A stretch of DNA of 50,288 nucleotides from a bacterium. GTDB lineage: Bacteria > Patescibacteriota > Minisyncoccia > Moranbacterales > UBA2206. The notes under the pieces are model-generated. The model saw only the letters and a program-made list of their open reading frames with translations. It did no database searches and was not told where the DNA came from. Position numbers and translations under genes: made by a program. Where the stretch lies: positions 1-50,288 of the forward strand of contig JAJYKZ010000005.1 of assembly GCA_021788105.1 (NCBI GenBank), given 5' to 3'. Each line of letters starts with the position of its first letter. Within the stretch, counting starts at the first letter, position 1. Below, piece after piece: positions 26,612 to 34,564 of the stretch.

Positions 26612-26620
26612 CAAAAAAAT

Positions 26621-26697
26621 GGGGGCGTAGCTCAGTTGGTTAGAGCGACTGCCTGTCACGCAGTAGGTCACCGGTTCGAGTCCGGCCGTCCCCGCCA
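26621..26697 (+). tRNA. tRNA-Asp (GTC), host site of the integrated element
   Basis: Complete cloverleaf with anticodon loop CTGTCAC (GTC), acceptor GGGGGCG paired with CGTCCCC, discriminator G and an encoded CCA at 26695-26697. The last base of CCA is the first base of the 9-bp core of the integrated element. The recombinase gene on the other strand ends inside the T-arm of this tRNA. Confidence 0.93.
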
Positions 26698-28326
26698 AGT
26701 CGGACATTTCGCCATCACAATGGCGATTTGTTCTTTATTAGAGCCCTTTCCAGCGGTTCGAACCTGGCTTAATTCCTTTTCTGCTTGTTTAACGTTTTCA
26801 AAAATGGTTTTAAAGAAAGGATGCAGTTCTACATTGAGTTTTTGGTCTTTTACCAAGAGGTTCGAACCTAAGGCAGCCAGTATGGCTTTTCTGGTGTCTA
26901 AATCACCCTTAGCAAACCACATTTGAGCATAGCGGGCGAAATTGAAAGTTCGTTCACTTAATTCAACCCAGTTTTCAATCGCTTTGCCGTGAGCCTTTAG
27001 ATCGTTTTCTAAGCCTTCCTTATCTTTTAGAAGTCTGGTTTTCAAGTTCTGATATTCATAGTCAGAAATGAACCGCCCGTCTTCATTTTCGGGGGAAGTA
27101 TATTTCAGCAAAAGATTATCCAGTTGCTTGGTTATTTGTAAAACGTTCTTTTGTTTGCTTTCCAAAATAGTCTCGTTGCTAACCGCCTCATTTTGCCGGA
27201 TTTCGTGCAGATACTTGATCGCCCAATCCTTGAATTTCTCTGAAATAGTCAGATTTTTTACCAGTTCGTCAATTTGGGCATTTAAGCTTTTCAGCTCAAT
27301 TACTTTTTCAGCGCAATTCACATCCTTCCGTTTGGTACAGTGGTAATAGACGTAGTGGTGTACCTTTCCGCTTTTTTGCTTTTTTATCTTTGATTCTGCT
27401 GTTATGGCAGCTCCACAATTACCGCATTTCATCAGGCCAGTAAAAGCAAAGCGGTGTTCCTTCGGCCTAGGCCTGCCTTCTCGTCCCATCAATTTTTGCA
27501 CTCGGTCAAATTCTTCTTCTGTGATCATTGGTTCATGGCTGCCTTTGTGTAATTGCTTGGGATTGCCATATTCAAACCAGCCGTAATAAAAAGGGTTCGT
27601 AAAAATAGTGTAAATAGTGCTGCGACCCATCGGTCTGCCTGAATAATGCTTGGTAGTTCTGGTTTTGAATTTCCATTCTTTGTTGGCAATTTCTAAAATC
27701 TGTGGGGGAGTATAATTGCCGGTAAGCATTAAATCCCACATCCGCTTAACTGTATCGAATCGCTCCAGATCTTTAATTATTTCGTTTAATCCTTTTTCTT
27801 TGGATACGGTGTTTAGATAGCCAAGAGGAGCTCGCCCTGGACACCAGCCCATCTGCAGCTTTGTTTTCAGTCCACGCTTAACCGCCACGCCGCTGTCATC
27901 GGAAGATTTTTTAGCTACTCCGAATTCCAGTTGTAAAAAGAATTTATCATCAGGAGTATTTTTGTAAGTCCGGTAAGGCGTTCTGATCTCGGCTAATTTT
28001 CCCTCGTCCATCAGAGTGATTATCAGGCCGCCATCATAAGCATTGCGGGCAAGACGGTTAGGATGCCAGACAATCAATCCATTAGCTTTGCCTGATTCTA
28101 TTTGTTTCATAATGTATCCGAAAATCGGACGGCCTCTTTTATGGGCAGACTGGCTCTCGCCTCGTTCTTTTCCAAGAAATCGCTCAAAAATTTTTAAATT
28201 GTTCCGTTTCGCTATCTCTTCGATTTCTTTTTTCTGATCATCAAGAGAAAGCATTTGCCGATCCTCGCTCTCGGTGCTTTTGCGGGAGTAGGCGATATAT
28301 TTTATTTGTTCTTGTTGTTGGATCAT
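26668..28326 (-). CDS. Large serine recombinase (integrase)
   Basis: About 552 aa. The N-terminal resolvase domain has the catalytic serine in YIAYSRKSTE (about residue 17) and later GLIVWHPNRLARNAYDGG. Then come the recombinase domain (APLGYLNTVSKEKGL), a zinc-ribbon domain (CGNCGAAI, then YYHCTKRKDVNC) and a coiled-coil motif. It joins attP and attB. The ATG at 28326 is preferred; the frame extends upstream through inverted repeats without domain homology. The last nine residues (WRGRPDSNR) are encoded by antisense tRNA-Asp sequence, so the tail is created by integration; the likely original tail lies at 36591-36738. Confidence 0.92.
   Translation of the reverse strand: MIQQQEQIKYIAYSRKSTESEDRQMLSLDDQKKEIEEIAKRNNLKIFERFLGKERGESQSAHKRGRPIFGYIMKQIESGKANGLIVWHPNRLARNAYDGGLIITLMDEGKLAEIRTPYRTYKNTPDDKFFLQLEFGVAKKSSDDSGVAVKRGLKTKLQMGWCPGRAPLGYLNTVSKEKGLNEIIKDLERFDTVKRMWDLMLTGNYTPPQILEIANKEWKFKTRTTKHYSGRPMGRSTIYTIFTNPFYYGWFEYGNPKQLHKGSHEPMITEEEFDRVQKLMGREGRPRPKEHRFAFTGLMKCGNCGAAITAESKIKKQKSGKVHHYVYYHCTKRKDVNCAEKVIELKSLNAQIDELVKNLTISEKFKDWAIKYLHEIRQNEAVSNETILESKQKNVLQITKQLDNLLLKYTSPENEDGRFISDYEYQNLKTRLLKDKEGLENDLKAHGKAIENWVELSERTFNFARYAQMWFAKGDLDTRKAILAALGSNLLVKDQKLNVELHPFFKTIFENVKQAEKELSQVRTAGKGSNKEQIAIVMAKCPTWRGRPDSNR
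26697..26705. other. Left attachment core (attL)
   Basis: AAGTCGGAC begins at the last base of tRNA-Asp CCA. The same nine bases occur at 36731-36739, in the same codon phase relative to the recombinase frame. Confidence 0.7.
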
Positions 28327-28357
28327 ATATTTTTTTTGTTTAAGGATACTAAAAGGA

Positions 28358-28449
28358 CGGTTCTGGTGAACCCAACTTTCCAAAGGATTGCTGGCAGAAC
28401 CGCCCATCTAGTAAGACGATAAAATCCTTTGATATTTAGTTGGGTTCAC
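28358..28449. repeat. Interlocked inverted repeats upstream of the recombinase
   Basis: GTGAACCCAACT (28366-28377) pairs with AGTTGGGTTCAC (28438-28449). CAAAGGATT (28381-28389) pairs with AATCCTTTG (28423-28431). CGGTTCTG (28358-28365) pairs with CAGAACCG (28395-28402), which crosses the other two. They lie between recombinase and repeat array and could be binding sites or alternative RNA folds. Confidence 0.75.
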
Positions 28450-28471
28450 ACTTATATAATACAATACTTTG

Positions 28472-28768
28472 CCAGTTTTATCCAGTTTCAACTAGATAGC
28501 AGCCGGTTTGACCGGTTTAATCGGTGAGTCGCTTTATTGCCCTTTGTCCGTTTATCACCGTTCATTACCGTTTATTTACAGCCTTGAAACCAGTAGGCTA
28601 AACTGTTATTAAACTGTTTATCAGTTTAGTGGTGGCTCTCATCTCACTGTTTAACAGTGAACGTTCATCACCTGCTAACACCTGCCATTACCTGCTATTT
28701 CTTGTTATCACTTGTTTTTACAAGTGGCTATTTTTTATTCTCCGCCTGTTATTTGCCTGTTAAACAGG
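28472..28768. repeat. Array of direct-direct-inverted repeat modules, origin-like
   Basis: Within 300 bp, successive modules each repeat their own 6-10 base word at a 9-11-bp step, often followed by the inverted word: CCAGTT (28472, 28482, then AACTAG), CCGGTTT (28503, 28512), CCGTTNAT (28548, 28558, 28568), AACTGTT (28601, 28612, then CAGTTTA), CCTGCTA (28671, 28681, 28691), CTTGTT (28701, 28711, then CAAGTG) and CCTGTT (28745, 28756, then AACAGG). A palindrome CACTGTTTAACAGTG is at 28635-28649. Helical phasing suggests protein binding; placement next to the primase gene suggests a replication origin. Confidence 0.8.
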
Positions 28769-28778
28769 AGGGGTAATG

Positions 28779-31001
28779 TCAATTTGTACAATTTACCCCA
28801 CTGGTCAACTCACTATTATTTTCTTCATTGCTGGAATTTACCCCACTACCTTGCTCACTATTGTTTTCGGGGGATGTAGTGAGCGGCACGGTGGGGTAAA
28901 TCAGAAATTTTCTGCCATCACTCGGATCTTTGTCTTGGTGGACAAGACCAGCGGCTTCCAACATAGGGATAACATTCTGCCGTAAGTAAAACTCCTGCAT
29001 CAGTCTTCCAAGTACCGCATAATGCTTTTTGAGAATTTCCTGCCTAGAAATCCCGATTTTAATATCGCCTGTATTGTCTTTGTTTTTTTCTTCCCATGCC
29101 GGAATGATGACATCATTATAAAGATCATAAACATAAGGCGGCAAATTGTATTCCTGGCTGACGGCTACCTTATTCCAAACTTCAATAGCTTCTTCGATGT
29201 CCTCATTTGTTGAGACAATGTTATTTTCGATTTTTTCTCTGAACCAAAGATTGAGCAAGGCAAATGTTTTGACAATGTTGATGAGCCTGCCTATATCCCG
29301 CTGATGCCTTGGTTTTAGGATTGCTCTTTTTTCTAGGAATATTTTTTCGATTGTCTCTGGATTGGGGATTATAACGTCCGAAATTTTTGTGTCTCGAATA
29401 GCTTCGATTCTTTCTATAAGCAGGGCTCTTTCAGGATGGCTTTCCAGCCAATCCCTGTAATCGCCATTGTTGGTTTCCTTTTTGATTTTTTCCAGGATCG
29501 CTTCCCGTATTTTTTCCTGGCTGATTTCCGGAGAAAGCAGGACAAAGCGAGTTCCTTCCTGTTCATCAATTTTAAGCCCGGCGCTGCAAAAAGTAACTGC
29601 CGGAAAACCTTTTATGATAACCGTCTTGGTTTTGTTTCCGCCTTGTTGCGATTTATCGGTGATTTTGGATTGCAATTCCTTTTCATCGTGGGAAAGCAAA
29701 GAGCGCAACTTTTCCAAAAGCAGATTGCTGGGCTGATCCAAGAAAATTATTATTTTTCTGGATAAGTCAACGGTTATAGTATTTTTGGCTTTATCATATT
29801 TGCCCTGCTCGTGATAGAAGGCGTTAGGGGAGCAGTTGCCCAATTTTATAAGGTCGTTAGCCGGAAACAAGTTGGAAATTTCCAACGGTATGAAAGACTT
29901 GCCGGTAGAAGAAGGCGCATTAAAGCTGACATTAAATTGCGAATTTTCGGTATAGGCGGATAGTTGAGACATAAAAGCAATTAATTTGTTGGCCTCATCC
30001 CTTTTGATAGTTAATCCTAAAATATCCACCAAATCCTTTGAAGTTAGCATTTTAAATTTTGAAGTATCGATTGGTTTTCGGCCGGCTTTCCATTTAGCAA
30101 GATTATAAATAAACTCATCGGGATTGCCGTTGTATTTTTCAAAGTAATCGGTTACGTCTTTGCCCTCTGTCATTCGCTCGGGAAAATTAATTTTGTACAA
30201 CCTCATTTCCGGAAATTTCTCGGCCAATGTGGCAATCAACTTTTCGCTTTCTCTTTCTCCAGTTTCGTCTTTATCGAAAGCCACATAAACATTCTCGAAA
30301 TTCGCAAGATGTTCCAGCCATTCTTTTTTAAAAGTTCCGGCTCCCGCCGTAGAGGTAATTGCGGGTAGGGCAAATTTAGAAAGTATCAAGCTATCAAATT
30401 CACCTTCACAGACAATCAGTGTTGATTTATTGCCTTTCAAATTTTCCCAGCCGTAAATAGTCGCCTCGCTACCGGCCGGATAAAACATATATTTGTTTGT
30501 GTTGTTGTTGTCTTCGGGGTCTTTGCGAAGTTTGAAAAATTGGTATTTACCGTTCTTGTCAGGAATAGGAATAGTGATCCAATTTTTGCCGTAAAAATTG
30601 CCCCAGCCGAGCTTATTTTCGCTTATGAGTTCATCTGTAATGCCCCTAGCGTTTAAGTATTCCCTTACACGATCGGGTAGGGACTGATGATATTGCTCAA
30701 CTAATTGAGGACTTATAGTTTTAGGTTTTCTTAAGTTATTTTTATCAAGGTTTGTTATGGTTTCAGGCGCATCGCCAAGGTTATCGCCAAAATGTTTGAC
30801 CAGAGTTATCAGATTTCCTTGCTCGCCGCATTTCTTGCACTGGTATTGACCGGTTTCAGAATTAAAGTATAGATGGCTTTCGTTATCTGCACTGTCATTG
30901 TCGCAGCTATTGAACAGGCATTTGGTTATCAGTTCGCCATTGCTTTCCCGAAACTCGATGCCTTTTTGAATTAAATATTCTTTGATTGTTTTAGTCTCCA
31001 T
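28779..31001 (-). CDS. Primase-helicase of the integrated element
   Basis: 740 aa. The N-terminus has a CHC2-type zinc finger (CLFNSCDNDS, then YQCKKCGEQGNLITL). A Toprim domain follows (STLIVCEGEFDSLIL, AFDKDETGERESEKL). The C-terminal half has a P-loop, APSSTGKSFIP, and a Walker B-like strand KIIIFLDQP, so primase and NTPase are fused as in phage and plasmid replication proteins. The last ~35 residues are a low-complexity Asn/Ser/Glu tail encoded by the 23-bp split motifs. It should prime and unwind element DNA. It is read towards the repeat array. Confidence 0.88.
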   Translation of the reverse strand: METKTIKEYLIQKGIEFRESNGELITKCLFNSCDNDSADNESHLYFNSETGQYQCKKCGEQGNLITLVKHFGDNLGDAPETITNLDKNNLRKPKTISPQLVEQYHQSLPDRVREYLNARGITDELISENKLGWGNFYGKNWITIPIPDKNGKYQFFKLRKDPEDNNNTNKYMFYPAGSEATIYGWENLKGNKSTLIVCEGEFDSLILSKFALPAITSTAGAGTFKKEWLEHLANFENVYVAFDKDETGERESEKLIATLAEKFPEMRLYKINFPERMTEGKDVTDYFEKYNGNPDEFIYNLAKWKAGRKPIDTSKFKMLTSKDLVDILGLTIKRDEANKLIAFMSQLSAYTENSQFNVSFNAPSSTGKSFIPLEISNLFPANDLIKLGNCSPNAFYHEQGKYDKAKNTITVDLSRKIIIFLDQPSNLLLEKLRSLLSHDEKELQSKITDKSQQGGNKTKTVIIKGFPAVTFCSAGLKIDEQEGTRFVLLSPEISQEKIREAILEKIKKETNNGDYRDWLESHPERALLIERIEAIRDTKISDVIIPNPETIEKIFLEKRAILKPRHQRDIGRLINIVKTFALLNLWFREKIENNIVSTNEDIEEAIEVWNKVAVSQEYNLPPYVYDLYNDVIIPAWEEKNKDNTGDIKIGISRQEILKKHYAVLGRLMQEFYLRQNVIPMLEAAGLVHQDKDPSDGRKFLIYPTVPLTTSPENNSEQGSGVNSSNEENNSELTSGVNCTN
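28793..28899. repeat. Three 23-bp split motifs in the 3' end of the primase gene
   Basis: TTACCCCAC-N7-CTCACTA occurs at 28793-28815 and 28838-28860 in direct orientation and at 28877-28899 inverted. A fourth copy is at 35297-35319. The two blocks and the 7-base gap are constant while the gap sequence varies, as in a bipartite binding site. Confidence 0.85.
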
Positions 31002-31038
31002 TTTTTTTGTAATTTAGTTAATTATATGTCCAGCTGAT

Positions 31039-31293
31039 TTACGCCTGCTGGCGGGGCGTTTTACCCTTGGTTTCTGTTGTCCTCAAGGGCTTTGTTAAAT
31101 TTTCTAAGTGAGCCAAGATTGCTTTTTTCTCATTCCTGGCATAATCATTTTTATCCACCAGTTTTTGAAACCAGCGACGGATAGCGTCTCGGTTGAAGTT
31201 TTGGTTTTTTACCGCTTCGGCAAAGCAGATGTGGCTGCTCCAAAACGGATTTTTTGTTGAGACTCGATTGAATCGAGCTTGTAGAGATCGCAT
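31039..31293 (-). CDS. Small orphan protein, 84 aa
   Basis: Basic and helical: RFNRVSTKNPFWSSHICFAEAVKNQNFNRDAIRRWFQKLVDKNDYARNEK. The core looks like a helix-turn-helix-sized domain (RDAIRRWFQKLVDKNDY), but no family is named with confidence. It lies 37 bp upstream of the primase gene, in the same direction, so both likely share a transcript. A replication accessory or regulator role is inferred only from position. Confidence 0.65.
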   Translation of the reverse strand: MRSLQARFNRVSTKNPFWSSHICFAEAVKNQNFNRDAIRRWFQKLVDKNDYARNEKKAILAHLENLTKPLRTTETKGKTPRQQA

Positions 31294-31304
31294 AATTGTA
31301 ATTG

Positions 31305-31493
31305 TTAAGATTTGTTAAGGTTTTGGCCATCAGAAACTGCATCTAACCATTCTTTTTTGACTGGTCGGTAGATATGGTTGAAGAGTGAAAGCAGGCTTGT
31401 GCCTAATTCCATCGCTTTCTCATCCGAAAGTTCTTCGTCGAACTCTTCGAAATATATCCTTTTAAATTCTTGCAGGGCAGTTTCTGAAAGCAT
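31305..31493 (-). CDS. Small acidic orphan protein, 62 aa
   Basis: LQEFKRIYFEEFDEELSDEKAMELGTSLLSLFNHIYRP is a short helical protein of a type I associate with CPR mobile regions. It is acidic and has no signal or membrane helix. It is co-directional with its neighbours with gaps of 11 and 4 bp, which supports a real operon member. Function unknown. Confidence 0.65.
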   Translation of the reverse strand: MLSETALQEFKRIYFEEFDEELSDEKAMELGTSLLSLFNHIYRPVKKEWLDAVSDGQNLNKS

Positions 31494-31497
31494 ATCT

Positions 31498-31788
31498 TTA
31501 CTCGCTGGAATAAATCCGGTTTTTAATGGACTTTATGTCATCGAAAAACTTTCGAGCTTTGACTTCTAACTTATCCGCAAAATAATCATTTACGATTTTT
31601 TCGATTCCGGCTTCCCGTTTAAAAACAAACTGGACTTTCTTGGGGTTGGACTTGTCGAGAGAGACAAGCTCAAGTCCACTGCTCACCAGTGCTGATGCGC
31701 AGCCAAGATCAAAAGTCATAAAGTCTTGATTTTTGTCGGAAGAAACTCGACCTGATTTCTCCGGAACACTTCCTAATTTTTTTGTCAT
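31498..31788 (-). CDS. DUF5659-like protein
   Basis: About 96 aa. DFMTFDLGCASALVSSGLELVSLDKSNPKKVQFVFKRE, followed by a helix with VNDYFADKLEVKARKFFDDIK, resembles the small DUF5659 family seen in CPR and phage-like regions. The ATG at 31788 is preferred to a TTG 36 bp upstream. A direct-direct-inverted hairpin precedes it (31827-31863) and may control this four-gene leftward operon. Biochemical role unknown. Confidence 0.65.
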   Translation of the reverse strand: MTKKLGSVPEKSGRVSSDKNQDFMTFDLGCASALVSSGLELVSLDKSNPKKVQFVFKREAGIEKIVNDYFADKLEVKARKFFDDIKSIKNRIYSSE

Positions 31789-31826
31789 TTTTGCGAATTT
31801 AATTCTTATATTTCCATTAAACAAAA

Positions 31827-31863
31827 CCCACTAATCCTAGTAGAATTAGTGGGAGTTAGTGGG
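31827..31863 (-). repeat. Direct-direct-inverted hairpin upstream of the leftward operon
   Basis: Read on the minus strand: CCCACTAA, CCCACTAAT ten bases later, then the inverse ATTAGTGGG after a 9-nt gap (plus-strand positions 31856-31863, 31845-31853, 31827-31835). It has the same architecture as the modules at 28472-28768. Confidence 0.8.
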
Positions 31864-31921
31864 AAGATTTTGCTTTATTTAAACACTTTGTTTAATTGGA
31901 ATTTCTAGTGGTAGCCACTTT

Positions 31922-32737
31922 TTAAGATTTATATTGAAGCCATACTTTGCCGTTTTCAATTTTAAATTTGAAATTCTTGTTAATTTTGTACTTCTTAAAT
32001 ATTCTTTGGAGTTCTTTGATTGTGCCCTCAATTTTTTGAATTTTATATCCGTTTGCCATATAACTATCATTAACATCCGATGTTTTCCTTCGAGTAAACT
32101 TTTCTATTTTTTTAAAAGATTCTTCTATAGTTTTTGCTAAACCAGTCTTAGGATGGACTAAAAAATTAAGTAATTGAAATTTTGAAGTTTCTGTGTTGCC
32201 GATAAAAATTCTTCGCTCATCAATTTTGATATAGCCCTTTCCTTTTTCTTCAAAAACAGAAATATCAACTTCTTTTTGACCGTTTTCAAACTTTTCAATT
32301 TTTCCGTGTTCTAGGCGATAGCCGTTGAGTTCCAATATTTCATTCAAGCCGTCTTTAAAATTTTCAGCCTCTTTTTTATTCGCATTGAATAGCAATGGAT
32401 CAATAGAACTTTCAATGATTTTAAACAAAATCTTTCTATCCTTGTGTTTTGAACAAGAATAATAAATTAGTATTTGAGAAAACAACTCCTCACTTGATGT
32501 AAATACTCCTAAATCATCCGTTAGTTTTATTTTTATGCTTGCTGATACAAATGCTTCTGTCGGCGACATGGTGAGAAAGTTGAGACTTGTCATAAATTCA
32601 TAAAAATTTTCTTTTATTCCGCATTCACCAAAAAATTTTACTAAGCCAGAATTGACTATGACTGGATATATTTTTTTCGAGATAAGTAATAATGCGCGTT
32701 CTTTTATTATGCAGTGCTTGTTAATTTTATGATTCAT
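31922..32737 (-). CDS. Orphan two-domain protein, 271 aa
   Basis: The N-terminal half (to about residue 150) is helical and ends in AENFKDGLNEILELNGYRLEHGKIEKF, similar in style to the segment of uncharacterised abortive-infection-type proteins with a GYxL motif. The C-terminal half (from about 165, YIKIDERRIFIGNTETSKFQLLNFLVHPKTG) looks like a winged-helix domain of the response-regulator output type. That would make it a DNA-binding sensor, but both matches are by eye. It is AT-rich compared with the chromosome and lies beside the recombinase-primase block. Confidence 0.65.
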   Translation of the reverse strand: MNHKINKHCIIKERALLLISKKIYPVIVNSGLVKFFGECGIKENFYEFMTSLNFLTMSPTEAFVSASIKIKLTDDLGVFTSSEELFSQILIYYSCSKHKDRKILFKIIESSIDPLLFNANKKEAENFKDGLNEILELNGYRLEHGKIEKFENGQKEVDISVFEEKGKGYIKIDERRIFIGNTETSKFQLLNFLVHPKTGLAKTIEESFKKIEKFTRRKTSDVNDSYMANGYKIQKIEGTIKELQRIFKKYKINKNFKFKIENGKVWLQYKS

Positions 32738-32835
32738 TTTTATTCTAATTCTAATCTTAATATTTCCTTTATTTTAGCTTAAAATAGCCAAAAAATCAAG
32801 CTGAAGTGTTGTTTTTTTGAAGAAAAGAGGTATTA

Positions 32836-32964
32836 TTAAATTGCTACCACATTTACATATATCACTAAGGAAAAAGCCTTTTGGCTGTCCGTTTGTGAAT
32901 CAAGAGGGCGACCTCGATGCACACAAGCGGACACCTCAGTGGTGAAAGTAAGTGTGGTAGCCAT
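32836..32964 (-). CDS. Small ORF with strong ribosome-binding site, 42 aa
   Basis: The start ATG at 32964 follows a full AAAGGAGG (32973-32980) with an 8-nt gap, the best ribosome-binding site in this region. The product begins MATTLTFTTEVSACVHRGRP and ends hydrophobic (FSLVIYVNVVAI). The coding sequence folds on itself: its first 28 bases pair imperfectly with its last 28 (32934-32961 with 32843-32870), and GTCCGTTTGTG/CACAAGCGGAC pair inside. It is either a short peptide gene or a structured RNA. Confidence 0.5.
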   Translation of the reverse strand: MATTLTFTTEVSACVHRGRPLDSQTDSQKAFSLVIYVNVVAI

Positions 32965-33111
32965 CGGGTCGTCCTCCTTTTATTTACATTAATATTAAAA
33001 CAAATGAATAGGCGGGTAAAAAATAAGTTTGTTTCTAATTCCAACAGTCTTTTTGGCTGTTTTTGATTTAAAAAAAATTGAATGTCGAGAATAATATAAG
33101 TATTTTCAATT

Positions 33112-33762
33112 ATGGCTTTAATAAAAGATCAGGACTGGGCAGATGTTGCAAATTCGTATCAGAAAAATCCTGAACGAGCATTTGCTAGGATGTTGCACTA
33201 CTGTGCAATGGACGGCTTTAATGCGCATACAGAAGCAATCAAAAAAGCATTTGACCTTGATAAAGTAAAAGGAAGCCACATGCTAGTTGGCCTTTATGCT
33301 GAATATCTTGCACTTTTTATGCATTTAGTAAGTAGAAAAGCGCATGAGATACTTGGACCGGAAAATGTAGCAAAAATACAATCTGCCTTGCTGCCATATA
33401 TAGCTGAAAATGCCCAAAATTATTATGAAGGAGATATAAGCGCAATAACTCGCACAATCTTAGCTTTAGCAAATAATCGTGAAGATGAATATGCCGGATG
33501 TTTGTATTTTGCTTCGCCGAAAAATCTTTTTTTTGATGATAAAGCAATAAAAAATATTTTTAATAAGCATATAAGTTTAGTTCTTGGTCGAGACCCAAAA
33601 AATCCACTTGATGTAATTTCATCTCAAACAGAGACATCGATCGGGTTATTGTCATTTTTTTCATTTATAAATTTATCAGAGTGGCTAAAGGGTCCCGCCA
33701 TGAGACTTGGAATTGCTCAATATGATGATATAAGTCTTGCCCCGCCTGGTATTAAAATTTGA
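33112..33762 (+). CDS. Orphan soluble protein, 216 aa
   Basis: Helical, with no signal or membrane segment. Features: DWADVANSYQKNPERAFARMLHYCAMDGFNAHTEA, then a central helical region (LVGLYAEYLALFMHLVSRKAHEIL) and a C-terminus with LLSFFSFINLSEWLKGPAMRLG. I recognise no family. It is the first of the rightward cargo genes and is AT-rich. It may depend on the intergenic region 32965-33111 for its promoter. Confidence 0.65.
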   Translation: MALIKDQDWADVANSYQKNPERAFARMLHYCAMDGFNAHTEAIKKAFDLDKVKGSHMLVGLYAEYLALFMHLVSRKAHEILGPENVAKIQSALLPYIAENAQNYYEGDISAITRTILALANNREDEYAGCLYFASPKNLFFDDKAIKNIFNKHISLVLGRDPKNPLDVISSQTETSIGLLSFFSFINLSEWLKGPAMRLGIAQYDDISLAPPGIKI

Positions 33763-33800
33763 ATGTAGAAAATTAGTTTTTAGTAAGTCAATCTAACATT

Positions 33801-34556
33801 GTGAAAAATCAGCAACCGCAAAAAAATAAATCTTGGTGGAATATAAACAAATCTGATATTGGACGTTTTGTTTTAGCATATATTGGCTCATTGTTTGTTT
33901 TGGCTTTTTTTAATACAGAAACAGGCATAAAAAGCGATATGCTTTTTATTATAGCTTTTGTTTTTGCTTGCGCTATATTCGCAGCTTATGAGAGAGGAAA
34001 GGAAAATGAAAGAGGAGAGGAAAGTTTTGATTGGGAAAACTTGGAATATAAATCCTTACAGGATGGCAAAAATTTTGCAAAATCCGGTAATTTCCAAGAG
34101 GCAATAAATAAATTTTCAGAATATATAAAACGGGACAACAAAAATCCATATGCATTTATTTATCGTTCTTTGACATACAATCAATTAGAAGACTATGAGA
34201 AAGCCATGTCTGACGTATATAGTGCCCTCTCTTTAAATAAATCAATAGCTGAAGTTTATTCAACTAAGGCATTAATTGAATGGTCTAAGGGAAACTTGCA
34301 ATCTGCGCTTGTCGATTATGATAAGGCAATTTCTATAGAGCCCAATAACGCTATAGATGTAATGAATCGAGGTCAAGTTAAAAGAGATTTGGGCGATCTA
34401 GATGGTGCGATAGAAGATACCAAAAAATCATTAGAAATAGATCCGAATAATTCTATAGCAAGTGGAATCCTTATATTGTGCCAAGGGATGAAATCTATGC
34501 CCAAGTCGTATGAAATATATTTAGAAAAAAACAGAAACAAGCTTAAGTCGCAATAG
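33801..34556 (+). CDS. Membrane-anchored TPR protein, 251 aa
   Basis: Two hydrophobic helices at about 21-38 and 45-62, then a cytoplasmic TPR array of about four repeats (LEYKSLQDGKNFAKSGNFQEAINKF, ALSLNKSIAEVYSTKALIEWSKGNLQSAL, AISIEPNNAIDVMNRGQVKRDLGDLDGAI). TPRs bind other proteins, so it may hold a complex at the membrane. The start is a GTG without a clear ribosome-binding site. The next gene starts 8 bp after the stop, so they are likely co-expressed. Confidence 0.75.
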   Translation: MKNQQPQKNKSWWNINKSDIGRFVLAYIGSLFVLAFFNTETGIKSDMLFIIAFVFACAIFAAYERGKENERGEESFDWENLEYKSLQDGKNFAKSGNFQEAINKFSEYIKRDNKNPYAFIYRSLTYNQLEDYEKAMSDVYSALSLNKSIAEVYSTKALIEWSKGNLQSALVDYDKAISIEPNNAIDVMNRGQVKRDLGDLDGAIEDTKKSLEIDPNNSIASGILILCQGMKSMPKSYEIYLEKNRNKLKSQ

Positions 34557-34564
34557 TAAAGGAT

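Noticed and set aside
28776..28985. 69-codon frame on the plus strand over the split motifs
   Set aside because: It is antisense to the primase tail and made of its repeats.
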